In this document: positions 8,620-18,022 of the stretch, piece by piece
Numbering within the stretch: position 1 is the stretch's first letter
How the letters are laid out: every line of letters begins with the position of its first letter
From: Chitinophaga pinensis
Lineage (GTDB): Bacteria > Bacteroidota > Bacteroidia > Chitinophagales > CAMDFR01
Assembly (NCBI GenBank): GCA_945860705.1
Contig: CAMART010000003.1
Span: forward strand, 124,001 to 188,000
Direction of reading: 5' to 3'
Length of the DNA stretch: 64,000 nt
Translations under genes and position numbers: made by a program
Notes under the pieces: generated by a model
Told to the model about the DNA's origin: nothing
Databases searched by the model: none
Seen by the model: the letters and a program-made list of their open reading frames with translations, nothing else

Positions 8620-10731
8620 ATGAAAAGAATATACAAAAGAGCAACCTCTTATAATGTATTTCTTATTAAATCATTAGTAGTACTTTTCTTTATAGGTACA
8701 GGATTTAATATGTATGCTTCTGCAGGTAAAGAAGAACAAAATACCAGAAAATATTCAAAATTAAGTGTAGGAAAGAAATATAAACTAGCTAAAACTTTGA
8801 TGGGCAAAGGTGGATATATCACTGCTGCGCAATACTTAGAAGAAGTAGTAACAAAAAAACCTAAAAAACATCAAGCACTTTACATGGCAGCAAAAGCTAA
8901 CGAAGCTATACGTGACTATGTGAGAGCTGAAAAATTTTATAGCCAACTACTAGAAGTAAAGCCTGGTAAATATCCAATGGCTAGATACGACTATGCACGT
9001 ATGCTTAAATATAATGGCAAATATGATGCAGCTAAAAAAGAATTTGCATCTTTTAAAGACGAGTATGATGGTAACGATGCAGAAGTGCTTCAAAAACTAG
9101 TGAAAAATGAAATAGCAGGATGTGACTATGCACTTACTACTGGTAAAAATCCAATAGCTCCTAGAAAAGTAGAACATGTAAGTGAGCCTGTAAACAATGA
9201 ATTGACAGAGTTAGCTCCAAAATGGATAGATAGCAAAACTTTATTGTATTCAAAATTTCCTCATGATACGGCTATCAATTTGACTAACTTCTGGAAGATG
9301 AAAAAAGACTACAGAACTAAGATATTTACAGCTACTGGCGAAGGTGCTAACTTCAATAATGAAACGCTTGTACCAGGTGCAGTAAACGATCCTAAATTTC
9401 ACTGTGGAAACGCAGTAACTACTGCAGATGGAAATACTATGTACTTTACAAAATGTAGCGAAGATAAAATGCTGAACATGATTTGTAAAATATATATGAG
9501 TAAAAAAGAAGGTAGTACTTGGGGAGAACCTAAAGAAATGCCTATAAATATTGAAGATTACACATCTACAAGACCAGCTCTAGGAAAAGATGCAAACGGA
9601 AAAGATATTCTTTATTTCTCTTCTACTAGACCAGGTGGTCAAGGTGGTGAAGATATTTGGTTTGCTACTATAGATAATAATGGTGTAGCTAGCAATCCTA
9701 AAAACTTAGGTAAATTAATCAATACCGCTGGTGATGAAACCACACCTTTCTATGATATGGCTTTCAGAAGATTATTCTTCTCTTCTAATGGACATCCAAA
9801 TATGGGAGGATATGATGTATTTGTAGCTAAAGGAAATGTAGACGGATGGGATTCTATTCAAAATATGGGTAATCCTGTTAACTCTAGCGCAGATGATTTA
9901 TATCTTGCTTTAGATGCAAACGGTGAGCAAGGTTATATGGTATCAAACAGAATAGGATCTATAGCTACAAGAGGTACTACAAGTGGCGATGATATCTATA
10001 CTGTATACTTAGGTGGTAGAAAAGTATTTCTTCGTGGATACTATGCTGTAAAAGGTGATGCAACTAAAAAACCAATAGCTGGTGTAGATAATTCATTCTA
10101 TTTAAATAGTGATGGTACTTTTGATAAAAAATCTGCAAGTGTAACAGCAGGTACTCAAAAATTTGTATATGCTATGGAGCCGGGCAAAAAATATAAAATC
10201 AATGGTACTAAAGAAGGGTTTTATCCTGCTGTAGACAATATAGAATCTCCAGCAAAAATAAACTCTATGTCTGATACAATAGATATGGTATTCTATATGG
10301 AGCCTATCATCAAATTGAAAGCTAAAATTGAAAATGTATATTTCGTTTTTGATAGACATGGGTTAAACAAAGAAAACTCTATGGGTAAAACTGACTCAGT
10401 AGCTAGTTTCTTAATAAATAATCCTGCTTATGGACTTGAAATAAATGGTCACACAGATAGTAAAGGTACTGATGAGTACAATGACAAATTATCTATGGAA
10501 AGAGCTCAAGAAGTAGCTAACTATTTGATTACTAAAAAAGGAATAGCTAAAGAAAGATTAGTAGTGAAAGGTATCGGTGAAAAACAACCAATAGCTCCAA
10601 ACGAATTCCCTGATGGTAGAGACAATGAAGAAGGTAGAGCCGCAAACAGACGTGTTGAGTTCAAACTATTCAGTGCTGAAGATAAAATATTAATCGAATA
10701 CGATAAAGCATTCCCTACTACTGTAGAATAA
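8620..10731 (+). CDS. TPR-PD40-OmpA envelope protein (PorE-like)
   Basis: A 703-residue envelope protein with four parts in order: TPR repeats (about 45-170, AAQYLEEVVTKKPKKHQALY and following), a PD40/WD40-like beta-propeller (about 190-450, with YFSSTRPGGQGGEDIW and LFFSSNGHPNMGGYDVF blades), a carboxypeptidase-regulatory-like segment (about 465-560), and an OmpA C-terminal domain (about 570-690). The OmpA part shows INGHTDSKGTDEYN and AANRRVEF with the Asp and Arg that bind peptidoglycan. This is the layout of PorE, which anchors the T9SS to peptidoglycan. Here it sits with a SprF and a type B protein, so it may anchor that surface unit instead. The signal peptide is longer than usual (about 35 residues). 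Confidence 0.9.
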   Translation: MKRIYKRATSYNVFLIKSLVVLFFIGTGFNMYASAGKEEQNTRKYSKLSVGKKYKLAKTLMGKGGYITAAQYLEEVVTKKPKKHQALYMAAKANEAIRDYVRAEKFYSQLLEVKPGKYPMARYDYARMLKYNGKYDAAKKEFASFKDEYDGNDAEVLQKLVKNEIAGCDYALTTGKNPIAPRKVEHVSEPVNNELTELAPKWIDSKTLLYSKFPHDTAINLTNFWKMKKDYRTKIFTATGEGANFNNETLVPGAVNDPKFHCGNAVTTADGNTMYFTKCSEDKMLNMICKIYMSKKEGSTWGEPKEMPINIEDYTSTRPALGKDANGKDILYFSSTRPGGQGGEDIWFATIDNNGVASNPKNLGKLINTAGDETTPFYDMAFRRLFFSSNGHPNMGGYDVFVAKGNVDGWDSIQNMGNPVNSSADDLYLALDANGEQGYMVSNRIGSIATRGTTSGDDIYTVYLGGRKVFLRGYYAVKGDATKKPIAGVDNSFYLNSDGTFDKKSASVTAGTQKFVYAMEPGKKYKINGTKEGFYPAVDNIESPAKINSMSDTIDMVFYMEPIIKLKAKIENVYFVFDRHGLNKENSMGKTDSVASFLINNPAYGLEINGHTDSKGTDEYNDKLSMERAQEVANYLITKKGIAKERLVVKGIGEKQPIAPNEFPDGRDNEEGRAANRRVEFKLFSAEDKILIEYDKAFPTTVE

Positions 10732-10748
10732 GAAATTCTCTAAACTAT

Positions 10749-10784
10749 AAAAAAAACTCTTGTCAATGACAAGAGTTTTTTTTG
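10749..10784 (+). terminator. Terminator after the 5254-10731 surface operon
   Basis: AAAAAACTCTTGTC pairs with GACAAGAGTTTTTT across a three-base loop and ends in T residues. Confidence 0.88.
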
Positions 10785-10969
10785 TTATAAATAGATACAT
10801 TTTCTATTTGGTTAATCTATTTATTACATGATAATCTATAATAGTCTCTAAGTATTTGATAAAGGAAATGAATGGTTTTTATATATAAAACATAATATAA
10901 ATTTTGGAAGTAACACTCTTAAATAATAGTAGATGAATATCTATCTAACAAAAAAGTAATTATATGAAT

Positions 10970-10998
10970 AAAAAAAAATCACAGCCGAAGCTGTGATT
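10970..10998 (-). terminator. Terminator for the gene at 11016
   Basis: AATCACAGC (10977-10985) and GCTGTGATT (10990-10998) form a 9-bp stem with a CGAA loop. On the minus strand a long T run follows. Confidence 0.85.
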
Positions 10999-11015
10999 GT
11001 AAATTTGATAATTTA

Positions 11016-11318
11016 TTAATGATGTATTTCTACATTTAAGATACTTTGTATAGGAATATATTTCCCTCCTTTCAACATAAGCCAATCATTATTTTTTGAT
11101 AGAATAACAGATTGTACTTGTTTATACCCTTCTTCTGTATTGAAGGTTACATTTGCCTTTGTATGAGACGTTTGTCCATTCATAATGGCTGTGAAAATTT
11201 TCTGAATTAGAGAAGTTTTTTGAAGTATATTAAATACTGGGAAAACTCTTTCAAAATGAATTGTATTCAGTTCTTCTGAAATAATAAATTGTGGTTCTAT
11301 ACTACTACTATTTTTCAT
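11016..11318 (-). CDS. Hypothetical 100-residue cytoplasmic protein
   Basis: I do not recognise a family. The protein has no signal peptide or membrane segment. It contains a stretch (about 25-60) rich in hydrophobic helix residues and a C-terminal beta-rich part (DWLMLKGGKYIPIQSILNVE), in a style seen in small ligand- or DNA-binding regulators, but no motif supports a function. It is a single-gene unit with its own terminator directly downstream (10970-10998), which supports it being real. Confidence 0.65.
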   Translation of the reverse strand: MKNSSSIEPQFIISEELNTIHFERVFPVFNILQKTSLIQKIFTAIMNGQTSHTKANVTFNTEEGYKQVQSVILSKNNDWLMLKGGKYIPIQSILNVEIHH

Positions 11319-11424
11319 AAACGCTTTTTTGTTTTAAATTTGGTAGTAATAAGGTGTGTTAGTTCTGTCCTTTACGCACTAATTTTAAAAATGTTTCAAT
11401 ATTTATAATTTTAATTTAACATAA

Positions 11425-11784
11425 ATGAAAACTACTTTAGTAATAGGTGCCTCAATGAATGAAGATAGATATAGCTACAAAGCAATAAATATGCTGAAAG
11501 CACATCATCATGATGTAGTAGCTATTGGCAATAAAGAAGGTATCTTAAATGGTGTAGAAATATCAAAAGAACATAAAAAATATGAGGATATAGATACAAT
11601 AACATTATATATTAATAAAGATATTCAAAAAAATTATTATGAATATATACTGTCGCTCAAACCCAAAAGAGTGATATTCAATCCTGGTACTGAAAACCCT
11701 GAACTTCTAAAACAGCTTGCTCTAAATGGAATAGAAGGAATAGAAGCTTGTACACTCGTATTGTTAAGTACCAATCAATATTAA
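11425..11784 (+). CDS. CoA-binding domain protein (YccU-like)
   Basis: A 119-residue single-domain Rossmann-fold protein of the CoA-binding type 2 family. It begins with the nucleotide-binding strand-loop TTLVIGASMNEDRYSYKA, has DVVAIGNKEG in the second strand, and the late motif RVIFNPGTENPEL. E. coli YccU is a relative and its cellular role is unknown. The family binds CoA or a related nucleotide through the N-terminal glycine loop. No operon partner is evident; the next 450 bases are noncoding. Confidence 0.85.
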   Translation: MKTTLVIGASMNEDRYSYKAINMLKAHHHDVVAIGNKEGILNGVEISKEHKKYEDIDTITLYINKDIQKNYYEYILSLKPKRVIFNPGTENPELLKQLALNGIEGIEACTLVLLSTNQY

Positions 11785-12240
11785 TATATAGTAATTGGAT
11801 TACCCATTTAGACCACAATTTACTTGTAAATCAGCAAATACACTTTATCCGATTTTCATCTTTGCCTTCGGCGACTTCTTTTTTCTTAATAAAAAAGAAG
11901 CAATCTCGTCAATTTTAGACGAGACAAGTCTTTGAATCCTTTTATCACAAAACTACGCTTCCTTATGCCCATTAAAATAAGGCGTGGCATCACTGTTTAT
12001 CTTTTTAGTCAATTTATCTGCCACACCATTTTAATGATGCATTATTTCCCAGCACATAAGTAAACTTGTTTTGTAGATAAAACTATTCAATGACGATAAG
12101 CTTATATTAATAGGTATTTGTGACATATCTGGTTAGTCTAAAATAGTAAAATTATTTAATGTTATTATGACTCTATTGTTTTAAAACGATATTCAATAAA
12201 TCATACAATTTGTTTACCTTTATACTTGATTTTTTTTGAT
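11785..12240. other. Structured intergenic stretch with several hairpins
   Basis: There is no convincing ORF here. Between 11875 and 12036 there are three hairpin-forming inverted repeats in a row: CTTCTTTTTT/AAAAAAGAAG (11875-11884, 11891-11900), TCTCGTC/GACGAGA (11904-11910, 11918-11924), and a longer imperfect pair with outer arms CATTAAAAT/ATTTTAATG and inner arms GTGGCA/TGCCAC (11970-11989, 12019-12036). The rest is AT-rich. It could be a repetitive extragenic element, a small RNA or a terminator cluster for the gene at 11425. Confidence 0.6.
11875..12036. repeat. Cluster of three inverted repeats
   Basis: Three inverted repeats lie within 162 bases: stems of 10 bp (loop CTTAAT), 7 bp (loop AATTTTA), and an imperfect stem of about 18-20 bases with a 29-base loop. 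The third has GTGGCA/TGCCAC at its base and CATTAAAAT/ATTTTAATG outside, with a two-base bulge and one mismatch between them. Confidence 0.65.
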
Positions 12241-13686
12241 ATGGATATATATGATAAATATGAGGTAGTTGTAGGTTTAGAAGTGCATGCACAACTACTT
12301 ACCAAAAGTAAAGCATACAGTAGTGATGCTAATGAGTATGGAGCATCTCCAAATACGTTGTTAAGCCCTATTACTCTAGGATTGCCTGGTACATTACCAG
12401 TCATGAATAAAAAATCTATAGAGTTGGCTGTAAAAATAGGCTTGGCAACACACTGTAAAATAAGAGAATACAATGAGTTTTCTCGCAAAAACTATTTCTA
12501 TGCAGATTTGCCAAAAGGCTACCAAATCACCCAATTTGATACTCCAATCTGCTATGATGGATTTATAAATATAAATACTGCAACAGGTGCAAAAAAAATA
12601 GAACTAGAACGTATACACCTAGAAGAAGATGCTGGTAAAAGTATCCACGACTTAGATCCATATCATACACTTATAGATTTGAATAGAGCTGGTGTACCTC
12701 TAGTGGAAATAGTGAGCAGACCCGATATCCGCAGTAGCGATGAGGCCTATGCTTTTTTGAGTGAAGTAAGAAAAACACTACGATACTTAGATGTATGCGA
12801 TGGCAATATGGAAGAAGGAAGTATGCGATGCGATGCCAATATATCTGTGAGACTGAAAGGGAGCGATAAATACAACCAACGTGTAGAGGTAAAAAACATG
12901 AACTCAATGAGAAATGTAAAACGCTCTATAGAACATGAATTTAAGAGACAAATAGATGTAATAGAAGCTGGAGGAAAGATAGAAATGGAAACTCGAAATT
13001 TTGATGCTGTGACAGGTACTACTTCTAGCATGCGTAGCAAAGAAATGGCACACGATTATAGATATTTTCCAGAGCCAGATTTACTACCAGTGATAGTGAC
13101 AGAAAGTTACATAAATGATGTAAAAAATGCTATGCCTGCTTTACCTCATGAGCTTAAAAAAATATATATAGAAGAATACAAACTCAGTGAGTACGATGCG
13201 AGTCTACTTACGGAAGATAGAGCAGTGTCTGATTATTACAATCAACTAATAGCACTCAATAAAGAATATAAAGCTGCAGCTAATTGGGTAATGGGTCCTG
13301 TGAAATCTTATGTAAACGAACGTGCTATCAACTTTGAAGAATTTCCTCTAAAACCTACACATATAGCCTCACTCATGAAACTCATCAGTGATGGTACTAC
13401 GAACTTTTCTGTAGCTAGCAATGTTATCTTCAATGAACAGATAGCTCACCCTGATGAAGAGGCTTTATCTATAGCTACTAGACTCAATGTTATACAAAAC
13501 AGCAATGAAGATGAAATAGTAAAAATAGTAGATGAAGTACTGGCATCACTTCCAGAAAAAGTAGCCGAATATAGAAGTGGTAAAAAAGGGTTGATGGGAT
13601 TATTTGTAGGCGAAGTAATGAAGAAAAGTGGTGGAAAAGCAGACCCAAAAACAACCAATAAACTATTAAACCAAAAATTAGCATAA
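12241..13686 (+). CDS. gatB: Asp-tRNA(Asn)/Glu-tRNA(Gln) amidotransferase subunit B
   Basis: GatB is the kinase/transamidase subunit of GatCAB, which converts Glu-tRNA(Gln) and Asp-tRNA(Asn) to the amidated forms. The 481-residue protein has the family start YEVVVGLEVHAQLLTKSKAY, the conserved NYFYADLPKGYQITQFD, and RIHLEEDAGKSIHD. The C-terminal YqeY/tail domain ends KADPKTTNKLLNQKL. ATG 12241 is preferred over a TTG at 12226, because the family begins just before YEVVVGLE. It heads a tight run with the thiol-disulfide lipoprotein, mrp and nifU. gatA and gatC are not in the window. Confidence 0.97.
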   Translation: MDIYDKYEVVVGLEVHAQLLTKSKAYSSDANEYGASPNTLLSPITLGLPGTLPVMNKKSIELAVKIGLATHCKIREYNEFSRKNYFYADLPKGYQITQFDTPICYDGFININTATGAKKIELERIHLEEDAGKSIHDLDPYHTLIDLNRAGVPLVEIVSRPDIRSSDEAYAFLSEVRKTLRYLDVCDGNMEEGSMRCDANISVRLKGSDKYNQRVEVKNMNSMRNVKRSIEHEFKRQIDVIEAGGKIEMETRNFDAVTGTTSSMRSKEMAHDYRYFPEPDLLPVIVTESYINDVKNAMPALPHELKKIYIEEYKLSEYDASLLTEDRAVSDYYNQLIALNKEYKAAANWVMGPVKSYVNERAINFEEFPLKPTHIASLMKLISDGTTNFSVASNVIFNEQIAHPDEEALSIATRLNVIQNSNEDEIVKIVDEVLASLPEKVAEYRSGKKGLMGLFVGEVMKKSGGKADPKTTNKLLNQKLA

Positions 13687-13731
13687 GGCTCATTAAAAAA
13701 ATTCATGAATATTAAAACAATAAAAAACATA

Positions 13732-14892
13732 ATGAAAAATCCTATTTTATTTTTTGCTTCACTCCTATTTGTATTATTCTCATGTGAGAGTTCTATTCAA
13801 TCTCAAGGATTTCAAGTAAATGGTACACTCAAAAATGCAGTAAACGAAACCATTTATTTAGATTTTTTGACCATGACAGATGCTCAAACTCTAGATACTG
13901 CTAAAACAGACGCCAACGGAAAATTTACTTTTAGTGGTATGGTAAAAGAGTATGGACTTTGTAGAATACGAACCGTAGATAACAAAGCTTGGTTATTTTT
14001 ATTGAACAATAAAGACAAAGTGACTTTCACTGGTGAAAGAAACGAACCAAATAAATTTACTGTAAAAGGTGGAAGAGACAATGCTACTTTCTCTCTTTTG
14101 AATAACTATATGGTAAAAACACAAGAAGATATCAATGCAAAAAACACAAGATATGTATCGATGTATCAGTCAGGTGGAGACCCAATAGCTGTAAACCAAT
14201 TAAAAGATTCTATCACTACTCAAATAGCCGATTTTGAAAAACGTTTCAAAACACTTGCAGATACTACTAAAAATCATATGTTGATGTTGTATGCTACCAG
14301 TTTTATCAATCTAGAAACAGATGTACCTTATGGCAAAAAAATAGTAGCAAGAATGGAAAGTATTGCTCCTACTTCTGTATACACCAAACAATTTAAAGAT
14401 AGAATCAACCAAGCTGAAGCTCAAGAAAATGCTAAAAAAGCCCAAGAACAAATGGGCAAAAATACTGCTGTAGGTGCCTTAGCTCCAGAAATCAATTTGA
14501 AAACTCCAGAAGGTAATGATTTAAAACTTTCTTCACTTAGAGGACAAGTAGTACTTATCGATTTTTGGGCGAGCTGGTGTGGCCCATGTAGAAGAGAAAA
14601 TCCAAATGTAGTAGCACTATACAACAAACTAAAAGATAAAGGATTTACAGTATACTCTGTATCGCTTGATAAAAGCGCAGACCCGTGGAAAAATGCTATC
14701 AAACAAGATGGACTTGTATGGCCAAATCATGTGAGTGATCTCGCAGGATGGCAAAGTAGTGCAGCAGCACTTTATGGAGTGAACTCTATACCACGCACAT
14801 TTTTGCTTGATAGAGATGGCAAAATAGTAGCTACCAATTTAAGAGGTGAAGAGTTAGATAAAAAAGTAGAAGAATTAATTTTAGGAAAATAA
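13732..14892 (+). CDS. TlpA-like thioredoxin lipoprotein with DUF4369
   Basis: An envelope thiol-disulfide oxidoreductase. From ATG 13732 the protein has 386 residues and a lipoprotein signal (LFSC); an in-frame ATG at 13705 adds nine residues before it. An N-terminal DUF4369 domain (QGFQVNGTLKNAVNETIYLD, about 20-120) is followed by a linker helix and a C-terminal AhpC/TSA-thioredoxin domain with WASWCGPCRRENP, whose CxxC Cys fall at residues 292 and 295 counted from 13705. Proteins of this kind reduce or isomerise disulfides in the periplasm of Bacteroidota. It lies 45 bases after gatB and 4 before mrp. Confidence 0.9.
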   Translation: MKNPILFFASLLFVLFSCESSIQSQGFQVNGTLKNAVNETIYLDFLTMTDAQTLDTAKTDANGKFTFSGMVKEYGLCRIRTVDNKAWLFLLNNKDKVTFTGERNEPNKFTVKGGRDNATFSLLNNYMVKTQEDINAKNTRYVSMYQSGGDPIAVNQLKDSITTQIADFEKRFKTLADTTKNHMLMLYATSFINLETDVPYGKKIVARMESIAPTSVYTKQFKDRINQAEAQENAKKAQEQMGKNTAVGALAPEINLKTPEGNDLKLSSLRGQVVLIDFWASWCGPCRRENPNVVALYNKLKDKGFTVYSVSLDKSADPWKNAIKQDGLVWPNHVSDLAGWQSSAAALYGVNSIPRTFLLDRDGKIVATNLRGEELDKKVEELILGK

Positions 14893-14896
14893 TCAT

Positions 14897-15994
14897 ATGA
14901 CCCAAGAGGCAATATTAAAAGCACTTTCAGTAGTAATAGATCCAGACTTCAAAAAAGATATTGTGAGTCTGAATATGGTACGCAATATAGAAATCAATGG
15001 CAACAACGTTGAGCTGGATATGGTACTCACTACTCCTGCATGTCCTATCAAAGAAGTGTTTAGAAAAAATATGACAGAAGCTATCTTGAAAGATTTTCCG
15101 GATGCTCGAGTACTAATAAAAATGACGTCTGAGGTGACTTCTGTGAGAAGTAATGAAATAAATATATTGCCTAGCGTAAAAAACATCATCTGTGTTGCCT
15201 CTGGCAAAGGTGGTGTGGGTAAAAGTACTGTATCTGTAAACCTTGCTTATACACTGGCTCGCATGGGTGCAAAAGTAGGACTACTCGATGCAGATATTCA
15301 TGGTCCATCCATACCTCACATGCTTGGCATCAAAGAAATAAAACCAGAGATACGTGATGTGAAAGGCAAACACTATATGATACCTATCGAAAAAGATGGC
15401 ATCAAAGTATTGTCGATAGGACTGATAGTAGACGAAAGGCAAGCACTCGTATGGCGTGGCCCTATGGTGACTAGTGCGCTGAAACAATTTATCACCGATA
15501 CACTTTGGGGCAAGCTCGACTATCTGATACTAGATATGCCTCCAGGCACAGGCGATGTACATATCACTATGACGCAAACAGTGCCACTCACCGGAGCTGT
15601 GATTGTGAGTACCCCACAACAAATAGCAGTGGCTGATGCTCGTAAAGCTATAGCCATGTACCGACTTCAAAATGTAAATGTACCGATACTGGGTTTGGTA
15701 GAAAATATGGCTTACTTCACTCCTGCCGAACTACCCGATAATAAATATTATATATTTGGGAAAGGTGGTGCCCGCAAACTAGCTGAGGAATACGAAATAC
15801 CTTTTCTAGGCGAAATACCCATGATACAAAACATCATGGAAGGTGCAGAAAAGGGAGTACCTGCATCAGAAGAATTTGAAGTTATAGATGCAATATACAG
15901 AGAAATAGCGGGCAATATAGCGCGTACTATCTCTATCAAAAACGAAGAGAAAAATAAAGAACTATTGGTAGAAGAAAATACTGCAGAGCAATAA
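14897..15994 (+). CDS. mrp: Mrp/NBP35 family Fe-S carrier ATPase
   Basis: A 365-residue cytoplasmic P-loop ATPase that carries and transfers Fe-S clusters (Mrp/ApbC). The N-terminal MIP18 (DUF59) domain (1-85) has TTPACPIKE with its conserved Cys. The ATPase part has the deviant Walker A GKGGVGKST (103-111), LLDADIHGPS, and the PPGTGDVHIT motif. The Cys pair often found near the C-terminus (CxxC) is not evident: the stretch VENMAYFTP holds Tyr where many Mrp proteins have M-S-x-F-x-C. Cluster binding may therefore differ. It sits 2 bases before a NifU-domain gene, which supports an Fe-S role. Confidence 0.93.
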   Translation: MTQEAILKALSVVIDPDFKKDIVSLNMVRNIEINGNNVELDMVLTTPACPIKEVFRKNMTEAILKDFPDARVLIKMTSEVTSVRSNEINILPSVKNIICVASGKGGVGKSTVSVNLAYTLARMGAKVGLLDADIHGPSIPHMLGIKEIKPEIRDVKGKHYMIPIEKDGIKVLSIGLIVDERQALVWRGPMVTSALKQFITDTLWGKLDYLILDMPPGTGDVHITMTQTVPLTGAVIVSTPQQIAVADARKAIAMYRLQNVNVPILGLVENMAYFTPAELPDNKYYIFGKGGARKLAEEYEIPFLGEIPMIQNIMEGAEKGVPASEEFEVIDAIYREIAGNIARTISIKNEEKNKELLVEENTAEQ

Positions 15995-15996
15995 AA

Positions 15997-16275
15997 ATGA
16001 CTAAAGAAACTTTACATAAAAAAGTAGATGAAGCACTCGACATCATGCGACCCTATCTAGCCAATGATGGAGGCAATGTAGAGATAGCTGAAATCACCGA
16101 AGACTATATAGTAAAGCTCAACCTCTTGGGTGCTTGTAGCACTTGCCCACAAAGCTATATGACTATGAAAGCAGGCATAGAAGAAGCCGTAAAACGCGCA
16201 GTACCTATGATACGTGGTGTAGAAGCCATCAATATCACTCCGCATCCTTATATAGATGAGGAGATTTTGGATTAG
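15997..16275 (+). CDS. NifU C-terminal domain Fe-S scaffold
   Basis: A 92-residue NifU-like protein (Nfu type) that holds and delivers a [4Fe-4S] cluster. It shows the family helix RPYLANDGGNVEI, the beta strand VKLNLLGAC, and the cluster-binding CSTC with Cys 47 and 50 (GACSTCPQS). The length fits the single-domain form common in this phylum. It follows mrp by 2 bases, so the two are almost certainly co-translated partners. Confidence 0.95.
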   Translation: MTKETLHKKVDEALDIMRPYLANDGGNVEIAEITEDYIVKLNLLGACSTCPQSYMTMKAGIEEAVKRAVPMIRGVEAINITPHPYIDEEILD

Positions 16276-16484
16276 TGAAAAATACAAGTTCAAACGTTTA
16301 AATAAACTTCGTTACATTTCTTCAGTACGAAAGGGAATTATACCATATATAAAAATATTCTTTTGATGATTTATGGGACATTATTATAAAATATAAATTT
16401 GTAAAAAATACAGTTGTAATGAACATCAATGGATATGTTTTTTTACTAATATAATTATTTTCATCTTTTATTATTTATAATTTT

Positions 16485-16805
16485 ATGACAAGTACAAACA
16501 AATCAGAATACAATTTCAATATCAACGAAACAGAAGTAGGCGTTCTAAAAAAGAACCCTGAAACTGGTGAAATTTTTATCGACTTTATAAAAATTGATAG
16601 AGTTTTAAACAACGATTTTGATACTGTTTTGTTAAAAGTAGAATCATCAAACTACATAGCGAAAGACATTGCAGTATTTGTAAAAAGTCATTCCAAGTTA
16701 CATGTTCTCTTATCCGACTTTGACTACTGTAGGATTCTTGGCATGCCTTGGGAAAATGGTTTGCCAGACTTATCACCTCACTCGTCCGCATTTAACAAAG
16801 TGTGA
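16485..16805 (+). CDS. Hypothetical 106-residue protein
   Basis: The family is not recognised. The sequence has no signal peptide or membrane segment. It begins with a charged region, then alternates beta-type segments (EVGVLKKNPETGEIFIDF, TVLLKVESS, LHVLLSDFD) and ends in a Pro/Ser-rich tail. Codon use is ordinary for the window. It lies alone between nifU and the lpxB terminator; 209 bases upstream of it show no gene. It could be a real small gene, and only homologues would prove it. Confidence 0.5.
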   Translation: MTSTNKSEYNFNINETEVGVLKKNPETGEIFIDFIKIDRVLNNDFDTVLLKVESSNYIAKDIAVFVKSHSKLHVLLSDFDYCRILGMPWENGLPDLSPHSSAFNKV

Positions 16806-16883
16806 CAAGTATGAATTAAAATAGCGTTTCTAATTTTTTATAAAATAATTTAATTGTTTTTCATTTGCTAAAAGCAAAAAAAT

Positions 16884-16912
16884 AAAAGTCACTCGGCTGG
16901 AGCCGAGCGACA
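16884..16912 (-). terminator. Terminator of the lepA-lpxB operon
   Basis: CTCGGCT (16892-16898) and AGCCGAG (16901-16907), with flanking pairs, form a GC-rich stem with a GG loop. On the minus strand an interrupted T run follows. It lies 18 bases after the lpxB stop. Confidence 0.8.
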
Positions 16913-16924
16913 GAGTTAATAATC

Positions 16925-18013
16925 TTAATTCAATCTCTCTATCATCAACTGCGCACAACGTTCGCTAGCACCTTTATTACCTAGTAATTCTATGAGTTTT
17001 TGATATTCTTCTTTCAGATACTCTTGGTGTGAGTCGCTGAGTATTCTATTAAGATGTAGTTGTAGATTTTCATGATTAAATTCATCTTGTATCAACTCAG
17101 TAACAAGAGCTTTATCTGCTATCAAATTTACTAAAGATATATATTTTACTTTTATGAGTCTTTTGGCTATCCAATAAGAAATACTACTTCCTCTATAACA
17201 TACTACTTGGGGGACTTTAAAAAGTGCAGTTTCGAGCGTAGCTGTTCCACTAGTGACTATTGCTGCTTTTGCTTTTGAAAGCAATTCGTAAGTATTTTCA
17301 AATACGATTGCTACATTTTTGCCAGCAAAACATTTTTTATAAAAATCGATACCATGGTGCGAGATGCCTGCAACTACAAACTGATAGTCTGGATACTCAT
17401 CTACTATAGCACACATCTGCTCTAGCATCGCACTGATTTCTTGTTTTCTACTTCCAGGTAGTAATGCTATGATTGGTTTTGTATAGTGTATCTCATTTTT
17501 TAGAGTTGTATTCTCTATAGCATCAAGCAGTGGATGACCTACATAGTGTACAGGATAATCATACTTTTGATAAAACGATTTTTCAAAAGGTAGAATCACA
17601 AACATCTCATCTACATATTTTTTTATTTGATGGATTCTACTTTCTTTCCATGCCCATATTTGAGGAGAGATATAGTAAAACACTTTTATATTTTGTTCTT
17701 TAGCCCAACGTGCCATTCGTAAATTAAAGCCTGGAAAATCAATTAAAATCAATACATCTGGTTGGAATGCTACAATCTGTTTTTTGGCAAGAGAGAAATT
17801 TTGTAGTATGCTAAAAATATTTTTGACCACTTCTATAAAACCCATAAAAGACATAGTTTTATAGTGCTTCAATATCTTTGCACCTGCTGTAGACATCAAG
17901 TCTCCACCCCAAGCTTCTATAGTAGCATGACTATCTTTAAGCATCAATTGTTTTATCAGATTAGCTCCGTGCAGATCGCCAGAAGCTTCGCCAGCTATGA
18001 TGAAGTATTTCAT
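16925..18013 (-). CDS. lpxB: Lipid-A-disaccharide synthase
   Basis: LpxB joins UDP-2,3-diacylglucosamine and lipid X to make lipid A disaccharide at the inner-membrane face. The 362-residue protein has the family start KYFIIAGEASGDLHGANL, IDFPGFNLRMA, YISPQIWAWKESRIH and ALLPGSRKQEI, with a late AIVTSGTATLETALF nucleotide-sugar site. Length fits the family. It shows that the organism makes lipid A and so has a normal Gram-negative outer membrane. It is the last gene of the minus-strand operon. Confidence 0.97.
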   Translation of the reverse strand: MKYFIIAGEASGDLHGANLIKQLMLKDSHATIEAWGGDLMSTAGAKILKHYKTMSFMGFIEVVKNIFSILQNFSLAKKQIVAFQPDVLILIDFPGFNLRMARWAKEQNIKVFYYISPQIWAWKESRIHQIKKYVDEMFVILPFEKSFYQKYDYPVHYVGHPLLDAIENTTLKNEIHYTKPIIALLPGSRKQEISAMLEQMCAIVDEYPDYQFVVAGISHHGIDFYKKCFAGKNVAIVFENTYELLSKAKAAIVTSGTATLETALFKVPQVVCYRGSSISYWIAKRLIKVKYISLVNLIADKALVTELIQDEFNHENLQLHLNRILSDSHQEYLKEEYQKLIELLGNKGASERCAQLMIERLN

Positions 18014-18022
18014 CTAAAGTGC

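Noticed and set aside
12226-12240. TTG start of gatB at 12226
   Set aside because: The family starts near YEVVVGLEVH, which follows ATG 12241 by a few residues.
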